Shown here: positions 10,602-23,879 of the stretch, in pieces | Numbering within the stretch: the stretch's first letter is position 1 | How the letters are laid out: the number at the start of each line of letters is the position of its first letter | NCBI GenBank assembly: GCA_039566865.1 | Contig: CM076951.1 | Span: 16,191,484 to 16,255,483, forward strand | DNA length: 64,000 nucleotides | Source of the DNA: Aurelia coerulea | Taxonomy: Eukaryota > Cnidaria > Scyphozoa > Semaeostomeae > Ulmaridae | Direction of reading: 5' to 3' | Program-made: the position numbers and the translations under genes | Notes under the pieces: model-generated | The model's database searches: none | Told to the model about the DNA's origin: nothing | Seen by the model: only the letters and a program-made list of their open reading frames with translations

Positions 10602-11347
10602 CATTGAATTAAACGATGTTTGTTGATGAGTTAAAGCTAAAATAAGACTAAAGAAAAAACTAATGTCTATAGTAATGTTTCAAAGAATGGTTGCTGCAGT
10701 ACTCATATAGTACTATAAAAGAAGTAGCTGGCAGAACTCAAGTTTTAGAGAACTTTGAGCGCAATACTCTTTATAAAATGAATTGTAGCTAATAAAGTAC
10801 GTTAAACCACACTTTTTGTGGTTTTATTTTGTTTTCTCTGAGAAAATAAACATTTAATTAATAGATGTTTGTTGATTTGTTAAAGCTAAAATAAGACTAA
10901 AGAAAGAACTAATGTTTATAGTAATGTTTCCAAGAATGATTGCTGCAGTGCTACTATAGTGCTATATAAGAAGTAGCTGGCAGAACTCAAGTTTTAAAGA
11001 ACTAAGAGCGCAATACTCTTTATAATATGAATTGTAGCTAATAAAGTGAGTTAACCTACATTTTTTGTCTTTATATTTTGTTTTTTTTTGAGAAAATAAA
11101 CATTTAATTAATCGATGTTTGTTGATTCAGTAAAGCTAAAATAAGACTAAAGAAAGAACTAATGTCTATAGTAATGTTTCCAAAAATGGTTGCTGCAACA
11201 CTAACATAGTGCAATAAAAGTAGTTGCTGGCAGAACTAAAGTTTTAAAGAACGATGAGCGCAATACTCTTTATAATTTGAATTGTAGCTAATAAAGTGCG
11301 TTAAAATGCTTTTTGTTGTTTTATTTTGTTTTCTTTGAGAAAGTAAA
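10602..11347. repeat. A-B-C trimer (746 bp)
   Basis: A at 10602, B at 10851, C at 11101. C has the full GCAACACTAACATAGTGC form, unlike the pair at 3567-5045. It ends in the GCGTTAAAATGC variant. Confidence 0.88.
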
Positions 11348-13583
11348 CATTTAATTAATCGATGTTTGTTGATGAGTTAAAGCTAAAATAAGACTAAAGA
11401 AAGAACTAATGTTTGTAGCAATGTTTCCAAGAATTGTTGCTGCAGTACTAATATAGTGCTATATAAGAAGTAGCTGGCAGAACTCAAGTTTTAAAGAACT
11501 ATGAGCGCAATACTCTTTATAATATGAATTGTAGCTAATAAAGTGAGTTAATCCACAATTTTTGTCTATACATTTTGTTTTCTTTGAGAAAATAAACATT
11601 TAATTAATCGATGTTTGTTGATGAGTTAAAGCTAAAATAAGACTAAAGAAAGAACTAATGTTTGTAGCAATGTTTCCAAGAATGGTTGCTGCAGCACTAA
11701 TATAGTGCTATATAAGAAATAGCTGGCAGAACTCAAGTTTTAAAGAACTATGAGCGCAATACTCTTTATAATATGAATTGTAGCTAATAAAGTGAGTTAA
11801 TCCCCAATTTTTGTCCTTACATTTTGTTTTCTTTGAGAAAATAAACATTTAATTAATCGATGTTTGTTTATGAGTTAAAGCTAAAATAAGACTAAAGAAA
11901 GAACTAATGTCCATTAATGTTTCCAAGAATGGTTGCTGCAGCACTAATATAGTACTATAAAAGAAGTAGTTGGCAGAATTAAAGTTTTAAAGAACGATGA
12001 GCGCAATACTCTTTATAATATGATCTGTAGCTAAGAAAGTGCGTTAAACCACACTTTTTGTTGTTTTATTTTGTTTTCTTTGAGAAAATAAACATTTAAT
12101 TAATCGATGTTTGTTGATGATTTAAAGCTAAAATAAGACTAAAGAAAGAACTAATGTCTAAAGTAATGTTTCCAAAAATGGCTGCTGCAACACTAATATA
12201 GTACTATAAAAGAAGTAGCTGGCAGAACTCAAGTTTTAGAGAACTTTGAGCGCAATACTCTTTATAAAATGAATTGTAGCTAATAAAGTACGTTAAACCA
12301 CACTTTTTGTGGTTTTATTTTGTTTTCTTTGAGAAAATAAACATTTAATTAATAGATGTTTGTTGATTTGTTAAAGCTAAAATAAGACTAAAGAAAGAAC
12401 TAATGTTTATAGTAATGTTTCCAAGAATGATTGCTGCAGTACTACTATAGTGCTATAAATGAAGTAGCTGGCAGAACTCAAGTTTTAAAGAACTAAGAGC
12501 GCAATACTCTTTATAATATGAATTGTAGCTAATAAAGTGAGTTAACCTACATTTTTTGTCTTTATATTTTGTTTTTTTTGAGAAAATAAACATTTAATTA
12601 ATCGATGTTTGTTGATTCAGTAAAGCTAAAATAAGACTAAAGAAAGAACTAATGTCTATAGTAATGTTTCCAAAAATGGTTGCTGCAACACTAACATAGT
12701 GCAATAAAAGTAGTTGCTGGCAGAACTAAAGTTTTAAAGAACGATGAGCGCAATACTCTTTATAATTTGAATTGTAGCTAATAAAGTGCGTTAAAATGCT
12801 TTTTGTTGTTTTATTTTGTTTTCTTTGAGAAAGTAAACATTTAATTAATCGATGTTTGTTGATGAGTTAAAGCTAAAATAAGACTAAAGAAAGAACTAAT
12901 GTCTATAGTAATGTTTCCAAGAATGGTTGCTGCAGCACTAATATAGTGCTATATAAGAAGTAGCTGGCAGAACTCAAGTTTTAAAGAACTATGAGCACAA
13001 TACTCTTTATAATATGAATTGTAGCTAATAAAGTGAGTTAACCTACATTTTTTGTCTTTATATTTTGTTTTTTTTGAGAAAATAAACATTTAATTAATCG
13101 ATGTTTGTTGATTCAGTAAAGCTAAAATAAGACTAAAGAAAGAACTAATGTCTATAGTAATGTTTCCAAAAATGGTTGCTGCAACACTAACATAGTGCAA
13201 TAAAAGTAGTTGCTGGCAGAACTAAAGTTTTAAAGAACGATGAGCGCAATACTCTTTATAATTTGAATTGTAGCTAATAAAGTGCGTTAAAATGCTTTTT
13301 GTTGTTTTATTTTGTTTTCTTTGAGAAAGTAAACATTTAATTAATCGATGTTTGTTGATGAGTTAAACCTAAAATAAGACTAAAGAAAGAACTAATGTCT
13401 ATAGTAATGTTTCCAAGAATGGTTGCTGCAGCACTAATATAGTGCTATATAAGAAAGTAGCTGGCAGAACTCAAGTTTTAAAGAACTATGAGCACAATAC
13501 TCTTGATAATATGAATTGTAGCTAATAAAGTCAGTTAATCCACAATTTTTGTCTTTACATTTTATTTTCTTTGAGAAAGTAAA

Positions 13584-13624
13584 CATTTTTTGTGGTTTTA
13601 TTTTGTTTTCATTGAGAAAATAAA
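13584..13624. repeat. 41-bp deletion derivative
   Basis: Standard form with TTTTCATTGAG, preceded by a GTCAGTTAATCC monomer whose tail reads TTTATTTTCTTTG. Confidence 0.9.
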
Positions 13625-14860
13625 CTTTAATTAATCGTTGTTTGTTGATGAGTTAAAGCTAAAATAAGACTAAAGAAAGAACTAATGTCTATAGTAATGT
13701 TTCAAAGAATGGTTGCTGCAGCACTAATATAGTACTATAAAAGAAGTAGTTGGCAGAATTAAAGTTTTAAAGAACGATGAGCGCAATACTCTTTATAATA
13801 TGAATTGTAGCTAATAAAGTGCGTTAAACCACACTTTTTGTGGTTTTATTTTGTTTTCTTTGAGAAAATAAACATATAATTAATCGATGTTTGTTGATGA
13901 GTTAAAGCTAAAATAAGACTAAAGAAAGAACTAATGTTTGTAGCAATGTTTCCAAGAATTGTTGCTGCAGTACTAATATAGTGCTATATAAGAAGTAGCT
14001 GGCAGAACTCAAGTTTTAAAGAACTATGAGCGCAATACTCTTTATAATATGAATTGTAGCTAATAAAGTGAGTTAATCCACAATTTTTGTCTATACATTT
14101 TGTTTTCTTTGAGAAAATAAACATTTAATTAATCGATGTTTGTTGATGCAGTAAAGCTAGAAAAATACTAAAAAATAACTAATGTCTATAGTAATGCTTC
14201 CAAGAATGGTTGCTGCAGCACTAATATAGTACTATAAAAGAAGTACTTGGCAGAATTAAAGTTTTAAAGAACGATGAGTGCAATACTCTTTATAATATGA
14301 ATTGTAGCTAATAAAGTGCGTTAAGCCACACTTTTTGTTGTTTTATTTTGTTTTCTTTGAGAAAATAAACATTTAATTAATCGATGTTTTTTGATGAGTT
14401 AAAGCTAAAATAAGACTAAAGAAAGAACTAATGTTTGTAGCAATGTTTCCAAGAATGGTTGCTGCAGCACTAATATAGTACTATAAAAGAAGTAGTTGGC
14501 AGAATTAAAGTTTTAAAGAACGATGAGCGCAATACTCTTTATAATATGAATTGTAGCTAATAAAGAGCGTTAAACCACACTTTTTGTTGTTTTATTTTGT
14601 TTTTTTTTTGAGAAAATAAACATTTATTTAAACGATGTTTGTTGATGAGTTAAAGCTAAAATAAGACTAAAGAAAGAACTAATGTCTATAGTAATGTTTC
14701 CAAAAATGGTTGCTGCAACACTAACATAGTGCAATAAAAGTAGTTGCTGGCAGAACTAAAGTTTTAAAGAACGATGAGCGCAATACTCTTTATAATTTGA
14801 ATTGTGGCTAATAAAGTGCGTTAAAATGCTTTTCGTTGTTTTATTTTGTTTTCTTTGAGA

Positions 14861-14873
14861 AAGTAAATCGATG
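14861..14873. other. 11-bp junction deletion
   Basis: The boundary reads AAGTAAATCGATG; CATTTAATTAA is missing, which removes the TTAATTAA palindrome. The same deletion recurs near 16883, 50999 and 63084. Confidence 0.88.
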
Positions 14874-15105
14874 TTTGTTGATGAGTTAAAGCTAAAATAA
14901 GACTAAAGAAAGAACTAATGTCTATAGTAATGTTTCCAAGAATGGTTGCTGCAGCACTAATATAGTGCTATATAAGAAGTAGCTGGCAGAACTCAAGTTT
15001 TAAAGAACTATGAGCACAATACTCTTTATAATATGAATTGTAGCTAATAAAGTCAGTTAATCCTCAATTTTTGTCTTTACATTTTAATTTCTTTGAGAAA
15101 GTAAA

Positions 15106-15146
15106 CATTTTTTGTGGTTTTATTTTGTTTTCATTGAGAAAATAAA
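15106..15146. repeat. 41-bp deletion derivative
   Basis: Standard form, preceded by a monomer with the private variants TCCTCAATTT and CATTTTAATTTC. Confidence 0.9.
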
Positions 15147-16138
15147 CTTTAATTAATCGTTGTTTGTTGATGAGTTAAAGCTAAAATAAGACTAAAGAAA
15201 GAACTAATGTCTATAGTAATGTTTCAAAGAATGGTTGCTGCAGCACTAATATAGTACTATAAAAGAAGTAGTTGGCAGAATTAAAGTTTTAAAGAACTAT
15301 GAGCGCAATACTCTTTATAATATGAATTGTAGCTAATAAAGTCAGTTAATCCACAATTTTTGTCTATACATTTTGTTTTCTTTGAGAAAATAAACATTTA
15401 ATTAATCGATGTTTGTTGATGCAGTAAAGCTAGAAAAATACTAAAAAATAACTAATGTCTATAGTAATGCTTCCAAGAATGGTTGCTGCAGCACTAATAT
15501 AGTACTATAAAAGAAGTAGTTGGAAGAATTAAAGTTTTAAAGAACGATGAGCGCAATACTCTTTATAATATGAATTGTAGCTAATAAAGTGCGTTAAACC
15601 ACACTTTTTGTTGTTTTATTTTGTTTTCTTTGAGAAAATAAACATTTAATTAATCGATGTTTGTTGATGAGTTAAAGCTAAAATAAGACTAAAGAAAGAA
15701 CTAATGTCTATAGTAATGTTTCCAAGAATGGTTGCTGCAGCACTAATATAGTGCTATATAAGAAATAGCTGGCAGAACTCAAGTTTTAAAGAACTATGAG
15801 CGCAATACTCTTTATAATATGAATTGTAGCTAATAAAGTGAGTTAATCCACAATTTTTGTCTTTACATTTTGTTTTCTTTGAGAAAATAAACATTTAATT
15901 AATCGATGTTTGTTGATGAGTTAAAGCTAAAATAAGACTAAAGAAAGAACTAATGTCCATTAATGTTTCCAAGAATGGTTGCTGCAGCACTAATATAGTA
16001 CTATAAAAGAAGTAGTTGGCAGAATTAAAGTTTTAAAGAACGATGAGCGCAATACTCTTTATAATATGATCTGTAGCTAAGAAAGTGCGTTAAACCACAC
16101 TTTTTGTTGTTTTATTTTGTTTTCTTTGAGAAAATAAA

Positions 16139-18118
16139 CATTTAATTAATCGATGTTTGTTGATGATTTAAAGCTAAAATAAGACTAAAGAAAGAACTAA
16201 TGTCTAAAGTAATGTTTCCAAAAATGGCTGCTGCAACACTAATATAGTACTATAAAAGAAGTAGCTGGCAGAACTCAAGTTTTAGAGAACTTTGAGCGCA
16301 ATACTCTTTATAAAATGAATTGTAGCTAATAAAGTACGTTAAACCACACTTTTTGTGGTTTTATTTTGTTTTCTTTGAGAAAATAAACATTTAATTAATA
16401 GATGTTTGTTGATTTGTTAAAGCTAAAATAAGACTAAAGAAAGAACTAATGTTTATAGTAATGTTTCCAAGAATGATTGCTGCAGTACTACTATAGTGCT
16501 ATATAAGAAGTAGCTGGCAGAACTCAAGTTTTAAAGAACTAAGAGCGCAATACTCTTTATAATATGAATTGTAGCTAATAAAGTGAGTTAACCTACATTT
16601 TTTGTCTTTATATTTTGTTTTTTTTGAGAAAATAAACATTTAATTAATCGATGTTTGTTGATTCAGTAAAGCTAAAATAAGACTAAAGAAAGAACTAATG
16701 TCTATAGTAATGTTTCCAAAAATGGTTGCTGCAACACTAACATAGTGCAATAAAAGTAGTTGCTGGCAGAACTAAAGTTTTAAAGAACGATGAGCGCAAT
16801 ACTCTTTATAATATGAATTGTAGCTAATAAAGTGCGTTAAAGTGCTTTTTGTTGTTTTATTTTGTTTTCTTTGAGAAAGTAAATCGATGTTTGTTGATGA
16901 GTTAAAGCTAAAATAAGACTAAAGAAAGAACTAATGTCTATAGTAATGTTTCCAAGAATGGTTGCTGCAGCACTAATATAGTACTATAAAAGAAGTAGTT
17001 GGCAGAATTAAAGTTTTAAAGAACGATGAGCGCAATACTCTTTATAATATGAATTGTAGCTAATAAAGTGCGTTAAACCACACTTTTTGTGGTTTTATTT
17101 TGTTTTCTTTGAGAAAATAAACATATAATTAATCGATGTTTGTTGATGAGTTAAAGCTAAAATAAGACTAAAGAAAGAACTAATGTTTGTAGCAATGTTT
17201 CCAAGAATTGTTGCTGCAGTACTAATATAGTGCTATATAAGAAGTAGCTGGCAGAACTCAAGTTTTAAAGAACTATGAGCGCAATACTCTTTATAATATG
17301 AATTGTAGCTAATAAAGTGAGTTAATCCACAATTTTTGTCTATACATTTTGTTTTCTTTGAGAAAATAAACATTTAATTAATCGATGTTTGTTGATGCAG
17401 TAAAGCTAGAAAAATACTAAAAAATAACTAATGTCTATAGTAATGCTTCCAAGAATGGTTGCTGCAGCACTAATATAGTACTATAAAAGAAGTAGTTGGC
17501 AGAATTAAAGTTTTAAAGAACGATGAGTGCAATACTCTTTATAATATGAATTGTAGCTAATAAAGTGCGTTAAACCACACTTTTTGTTGTTTTATTTTGT
17601 TTTCTTTGAGAAAATAAACATTTAATTAATCGATGTTTTTTGATGAGTTAAAGCTAAAATAAGACTAAAGAAAGAACTAATGTTTGTAGCAATGTTTCCA
17701 AGAATGGTTGCTGCAGCACTAATATAGTACTATAAAAGAAGTAGTTGGCAGAATTAAAGTTTTAAAGAACGATGAGCGCAATACTCTTTATAATATGAAT
17801 TGTAGCTAATAAAGTGCGTTAAACCACACTTTTTGTTGTTTTATTTTGTTTTTTTTTTGAGAAAATAAACATTTATTTAATCGATGTTTGTTGATGAGTT
17901 AAAGCTAAAATAAGACTAAAGAAAGAACTAATGTCTATAGTAATGTTTCCAAGAATGGTTGCTGCAGCACTAATATAGTGCTATATAAGAAATAGCTGGC
18001 AGAACTCAAGTTTTAAAGAACTATGAGCGCAATACTCTTTATAATATGAATTGTAGCTAATAAATTGAGTTAATCCCCAATTTTTGTCCTTACATTTTGT
18101 TTTCTTTGAGAAAATAAA
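16139..18118. repeat. 8-monomer HOR unit U1 (1980 bp)
   Basis: Order: E/A hybrid (16139), B (16388), C (16637), M4 (about 16884), M5 (17122), M6 (17371), M7 (17619), M8 (17870). Markers: M5 has ATATAATTAATCGATG, GTTTGTAGC and GTCTATACAT; M6 has GCTAGAAAAATACT and GAGTGC; M7 has GTTTGTAGC with GTACTATAAAAG and usually a long T-run; M8 has AAATAGC and TCCCCAATTTTTGTCC. The unit is short because the C/M4 junction lacks 11 bp. Confidence 0.9.
16878..16889. other. 11-bp junction deletion
   Basis: The C-to-M4 boundary in U1 reads AGTAAATCGATG, lacking CATTTAATTAA as at 14861. Confidence 0.88.
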
Positions 18119-19361
18119 CATTTAATTAATCGATGTTTGTTGATGAGTTAAAGCTAAAATAAGACTAAAGAAAGAACTAATGTCTATAGTAATGTTTCAA
18201 AGAATGGTTGCTGCAGCACTAATATAGTACTATAAAAGAAGTAGCTGGCAGAACTCAAGTTTTAGAGAACTTTGAGCGCAATACTCTTTATAAAATGAAT
18301 TGTAGCTAATAAAGTACGTTAAACCACACTTTTTGTGGTTTTATTTTGTTTTCTTTGAGAAAATAAACATTTAATTAATAGATGTTTGTTGATTTGTTAA
18401 AGCTAAAATAAGACTAAAGAAAGAACTAATGTTTATAGTAATGTTTCCAAGAATGATTGCTGCAGTACTACTATAGTGCTATATAAGAAGTAGCTGGCAG
18501 AACTCAAGTTTTAAAGAACTAAGAGCGCAATACTCTTTATAATATGAATTGTAGCTAATAAAGTGAGTTAACCTACATTTTTTGTCTTTATATTTTGTTT
18601 TTTTTGAGAAAATAAACATTTAATTAATCGATGTTTGTTGATTCAGTAAAGCTAAAATAAGACTAAAGAAAGAACTAATGTCTATAGTAATGTTTCCAAA
18701 AATGGTTGCTGCAACACTAACATAGTGCAATAAAAGTAGTTGCTGGCAGAACTAAAGTTTTAAAGAACGATGAGCGCAATACTCTTTATAATATGAATTG
18801 TAGCTAATAAAGTGCGTTAAAGTGCCTTTTGTTGTTTTATTTTGTTTTCTTTGAGAAAATAAACATTTAATTAATCGATGTTTGTTGATGAGTTAAAGCT
18901 AAAATAAGACTAAAGAAAGAACTAATGTCTATAGTAATGTTTCCAAGAATGGTTGCTGCAGCACTAATATAGTACTATAAAAGAAGTAGTTGGCAGAATT
19001 AAAGTTTTAAAGAAATATGAGCGCAATACTCTTTATAATATGAATTGTAGCTAATAAAGTGTGTTAAACCACACTTTTTGTGGTTTTATTTTGTTTTCTT
19101 TGAGAAAATAAACATATAATTAATCGATGTTTGTTGATTTGTTAAAGCTAAAATAAGACTAAAGAAAGAACTAATGTTTATAGTAATGTTTCCAAGAATG
19201 ATTGCTGCAGTACTACTATAGTGCTATATAAGAAGTAGCTGGCAGAACTCAAGTTTTAAAGAACTATGAGCGCAATACTCTTTATAATATGAATTGTAGC
19301 TAATAAATTGAGTTAATCCCCAATTTTTGTCCTTACATTTTGTTTTCTTTGAGAAAATAAA
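18119..19361. repeat. 5-monomer HOR variant U2 (1243 bp)
   Basis: A (18119), B (18368), C (18617), M4 (18864), then a hybrid monomer at 19113 with an M5-like start (ATATAATT), B-like middle (GATTTGTTAAAG, GTACTACTATAG) and M8-like tail (TCCCCAATTTTTGTCC). The hybrid fits recombination within the unit with loss of three monomers. Confidence 0.88.
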
Positions 19362-21350
19362 CATTTAATTAATCGATGTTTGTTGATGAGTTAAAGCTAA
19401 AATAAGACTAAAGAAAGAACTAATGTCTATAGTAATGTTTCAAAGAATGGTTGCTGCAGCACTAATATAGTACTATAAAGAAGTAGCTGGCAGAACTCAA
19501 GTTTTAGAGAACTTTGAGCGCAATACTCTTTACAAAATGAATTGTAGCTAATAAAGTACGTTAAACCACACTTTTTGTGGTTTTATTTTGTTTTCTTTGA
19601 GAAAATAAACATTTAATTAATAGATGTTTGTTGATTTGTTAAAGCTAAAATAAGACTAAAGAAAGAACTAATGTTTATAGTAATGTTTCCAAGAATGATT
19701 GCTGCAGTACTACTATAGTGCTATATAGGAAGTAGCTGGCAGAACTCAAGTTTTAAAGAACTAAGAGCGCAATACTCTTTATAATATGAATTGTAGCTAA
19801 TAAAGTGAGTTAACCTACATTTTTTGTCTTTATATTTTGTTTTTTTTGAGAAAATAAACATTTAATTAATCGATGTTTGTTGATTCAGTAAAGCTAAAAT
19901 AAGACTAAAGAAAGAACTAATGTTTGTAGCAATGTTTCCAAGAATGGTTGCTGCAACACTAATAATGTGCCATAAAAGAAGTTGCTGGCAGAACTAAAAT
20001 TTTAAAGGACGATGAGCGCAATACTCTTTATAATATGAATTGTAGCTAATAAAGTGCGTTAAAGTCTACTTTTGTTGTTTTATTTTGTTTTCTTTGAGAA
20101 AATAAACATTTAATTAATCGATGTTTGTTGATGAGTTAAAGCTAAAATAAGACTAAAGAAAGAACTAATGTCTATAGTAATGTTTCCAAGAATGGTTGCT
20201 GCAGCACTAATATAGTACTATAAAAGAAGTAGTTGGCAGAATTAAAGTTTTAAAGAACGATGAGCGCAATACTCTTTATAATATGAATTGTAGCTAATAA
20301 AGTGCGTTAAACCACACTTTTTGTGGTTTTATTTTGTTTTCTTTGAGAAAATAAACATATAATTAATCGATGTTTGTTGATGAGTTAAAGCTAAAATAAG
20401 ACTAAAGAAAGAACTAATGTTTGTAGCAATGTTTCCAAGAATTGTTGCTGCAGTACTAATATAGTGCTATATAAGAAGTAGCTGGCAGAACTCAAGTTTT
20501 AAAGAACTATGAGCGCAATACTCTTTATAATATGAATTGTAGCTAATAAAGTGAGTTAATCCACAATTTTTGTCTATACATTTTGTTTTCTTTGAGAAAA
20601 TAAACATTTAATTAATCGATGTTTGTTGATGAGTAAAGCTAGAAAAATACTAAAAAATAACTAATGTCTATAGTAATGCTTCCAAGAATGGTTGCTGCAG
20701 CACTAATATAGTGCTATATAAGAAGTAGTTGGCAGAATTAAAGTTTTAAAGAACGATGAGAGAAATGCTCTTTATAATATGAATTGTAGCTAATAAAGTG
20801 CGTTAAACCACACTTTTTGTTGTTTTATTTTGTTTTCTTTGAGAAAATAAACATTTAATTAATCGATGTTTGTTGATGAGTTAAAGCTAAAATAAGACTA
20901 AAGAAAGAACTAATGTTTGTAGCAATGTTTCCAAGAATGGTTGCTGCAGCACTAATATAGTACTATAAAAGAAGTAGTTGGCAGAATTAAAGTTTTAAAG
21001 AACGATGAGCGCAATACTCTTTATAATATGAATTGTAGCTAATAAAGTGCGTTAAACCACACTTTTTGTTGTTTTATTTTGTTTTCTTTGAGAAAATAAA
21101 CATTTAATTAATCGATGTTTGTTGATGAGTTAAAGCTAAAATAAGACTAAAGAAAGAACTAATGTCTATAGTAATGTTTCCAAGAATGGTTGCTGCAGCA
21201 CTAATATAGTGCTATATAAGAAGTTAGCTGGCAGAACTCAAGTTTTAAAGAACTATGAGCTCAATACTCTTTATAACATGAATTGTAGCTAATAAAGTGA
21301 GTTAATCCACAATTTTTGTCTTTACATTTTGTTTTCTTTGAGAAAATAAA
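19362..21350. repeat. 8-monomer HOR unit U3 (1989 bp)
   Basis: The full order A-B-C-M4-M5-M6-M7-M8 starts at 19362, 19610, 19859, 20107, 20356, 20605, 20852 and 21101. C has private changes (GTTTGTAGC, AATAATGTGCC) and ends GCGTTAAAGTCTAC. M6 has GAGAGAAATGC. Confidence 0.92.
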
Positions 21351-23879
21351 CTTTAATTAATCGATGTTTGTTGATGAGTTAAAGCTAAAATAAGACTAAA
21401 GAAAGAACTAATGTCTATAGTAATGTTTCAAAGAATGGTTGCTGCAGCACTAATATAGTACTATAAAAGAAGTAGCTGGCAGAACTCAAGTTTTAGAGAA
21501 CTTTGAGCGCAATACTCTTTATAAAATGAATTGTAGCTAATAAAGTGCGTTAAACCACACTTTTTGTGGTTTTATTTTGTTTTCTTTGAGAAAATAAACA
21601 TTTAATTAATAGATGTTTGTTGATTTGTTAAAGCTAAAATAAGACTAAAGAAAGAACTAATGTTTATAGTAATGTTTCCAAGAATGATTGCTGCAGTACT
21701 ACTATAGTGCTATATAAGAAGTAGCTGGCAGAACTCAAGTTTTAAAGAACTAAGAGCGCAATACTCTTTATAATATGAATTGTAGCTAATAAAGTGAGTT
21801 AACCTACATTTTTTGTCTTTATATTTTGTTTTTTTTGAGAAAATAAACATTTAATTAATCGATGTTTGTTGATTCAGTAAAGCTAAAATAAGACTAAAGA
21901 AAGAACTAATGTCTATAGTAATGTTTCCAAAAATGGTTGCTGCAACACTAACATAGTGCAATAAAAGTAGTTGCTGGCAGAACTAAAGTTTTAAAGAACG
22001 ATGAGCGCAATACTCTTTATAATATGAATTGTAGCTAATAAAGTGCGTTAAACCACACTTTTTGTTGTTTTATTTTGTTTTCTTTGAGAAAATAAACATT
22101 TAATTAATCGATGTTTGTTGATGAGTTAAAGCTAAAATAAGACTAAAGAAAGAACTAATGTCTATAGTAATGTTTCCAAGAATGGTTGCTGCAGCACTAA
22201 TATAGTGCTATATAAGAAGTAGCTGGCAGAACTCAAGTTTTAAAGAACTATGAGCACAATACTCTTTATAATATGAATTGTAGCTAATAAAGTCAGTTAA
22301 TCCACAATTTTTGTCTTTACATTTTGTTTTCTTTGAGAAAGTAAACATTTTTTGTGGTTTTATTTTGTTTTCATTGAGAAAATAAACTTTAATTAATCGA
22401 TGTTTGTTGATGAGTTAAAGCTAAAATAAGACTAAAGAAAGAACTAATGTCTATAGTAATGTTTCAAAGAATGGTTGCTGCAGCACTAATATAGTACTAT
22501 AAAAGAAGTAGTTGGCAGAATTAAAGTTTTAAAGAACGATGAGCGCAATACTCTTTATAATATGAATTGTAGCTAATAAAGTGCGTTAAACCACACTTTT
22601 TGTGGTTTTATTTTGTTTTCTTTGAGAAAATAAACATTTAATTAATCGATGTTTGTTGAGTTGTTAAAGCTAAAATAAGACTAAAGAAAGAACTGATGTT
22701 TATAGTAATGTTTCCAAAGAATGGTTGCTGCAACACTAATATAGTTCTATAAAAGAAGTAGCTGGCAGAACTAAAGTTTTAAAGAACGATGAGCGCAATA
22801 CTCTTTATAATATGAATTGTAGCTAATAAAGTGTGTTAAACCACACTTTTTGTGGTTTTATTTTGTTTTCTTTGAGAAAATAAACATTTAATTAATCGAT
22901 GTTTGTTGATGAGTTAAAGCTAAAATAAGACTAAAGAAAGAACTAATGTTTGTAGCAATGTTTCCAAGAATTGTTGCTGCAGTACTAATATAGTGCTATA
23001 TAAGAAGTAGCTGGCAGAACTCAAGTTTTAAAGAACTATGAGCGCAATACTCTTTATAATATGAATTGTAGCTAATAAAGTGAGTTAATCCACAATTTTT
23101 GTCTATACATTTTGTTTTCTTTGAGAAAATAAACATTTAATTAATCGATGTTTGTTGATGCAGTAAAGCTAGAAAAATACTAAAAAATAACTAATGTCTA
23201 TAGTAATGCTTCCAAGAATGGTTGCTGCAGCACTAATATAGTACTATAAAAGAAGTAGTTGGCAGAATTAAAGTTTTAAAGAACGATGAGTGCAATACTC
23301 TTTATAATATGAATTGTAGCTAATAAAGTGCGTTAAACCACACTTTTTGTTGTTTTATTTTGTTTTCTTTGAGAAAATAAACATTTAATTAATCGATGTT
23401 TGTTGATGAGTTAAAGCTAAAATAAGACTAAAGAAAGAACTAATGTCTATAGTAATGTTTCCAAGAATGGTTGCTGCAGCACTAATATAGTACTATAAAA
23501 GAAGTAGTTGGCAGAATTAAAGTTTTAAAGAACGATGAGCGCAATACTCTTTATAATATGAATTGTAGCTAATAAAGTGCGTTAAACCACACTTTTTGTT
23601 GTTTTATTTTGTTTTCTTTGAGAAAATAAACATTTAATTAATCGATGTTTGTTGATGAGTTAAAGCTAAAATAAGACTAAAGAAAGAACTAATGTCTATA
23701 GTAATGTTTCCAAGAATGGTTGCTGCAGCACTAATATAGTGCTATATAAGAAATAGCTGGCAGAACTCAAGTTTTAAAGAAGTATGAGCGCAATACTCTT
23801 TATAATATGAATTGTAGCTAATAAAGTGAGTTAATCCACAATTTTTGTCTTTACATTTTGTTTTCTTTGAGAAAATAAA
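21351..23879. repeat. 10-monomer HOR variant U4 (2529 bp)
   Basis: A-B-C (21351, 21599, 21848), a GAGCAC monomer (22097), a 41-bp derivative (22346), two extra monomers (22387, 22635), then M5-M6-M7-M8 (22885, 23134, 23382, 23631). M4 is replaced by the GAGCAC monomer plus two others. Length equals ten monomers plus 41 bp, less small indels. Confidence 0.9.
22346..22386. repeat. 41-bp deletion derivative
   Basis: Standard form with TTTTCATTGAG, inside U4 after a GTCAGTTAATCC monomer. Confidence 0.9.

Larger units (their letters stand above)
11348..16138. repeat. Satellite domain 3, mixed trimer and other types
   Basis: Nineteen monomers with 41-bp derivatives at 13584 and 15106. An E/A-B-C trimer lies at 12093-12837. 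A two-monomer duplication (C plus a GAGCAC monomer) covers 12591-13583, period 496 bp. Monomers 11846 and 15892 share GTCCATTAATG and TATGATCTG and both precede an E/A-B-C trimer, so 11846-12837 and 15892-16883 are copies 4046 bp apart. Types later called M5 (13873), M6 (14122), M7 (14370) and M8 (15643) appear here, partly in HOR order. Confidence 0.88.
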
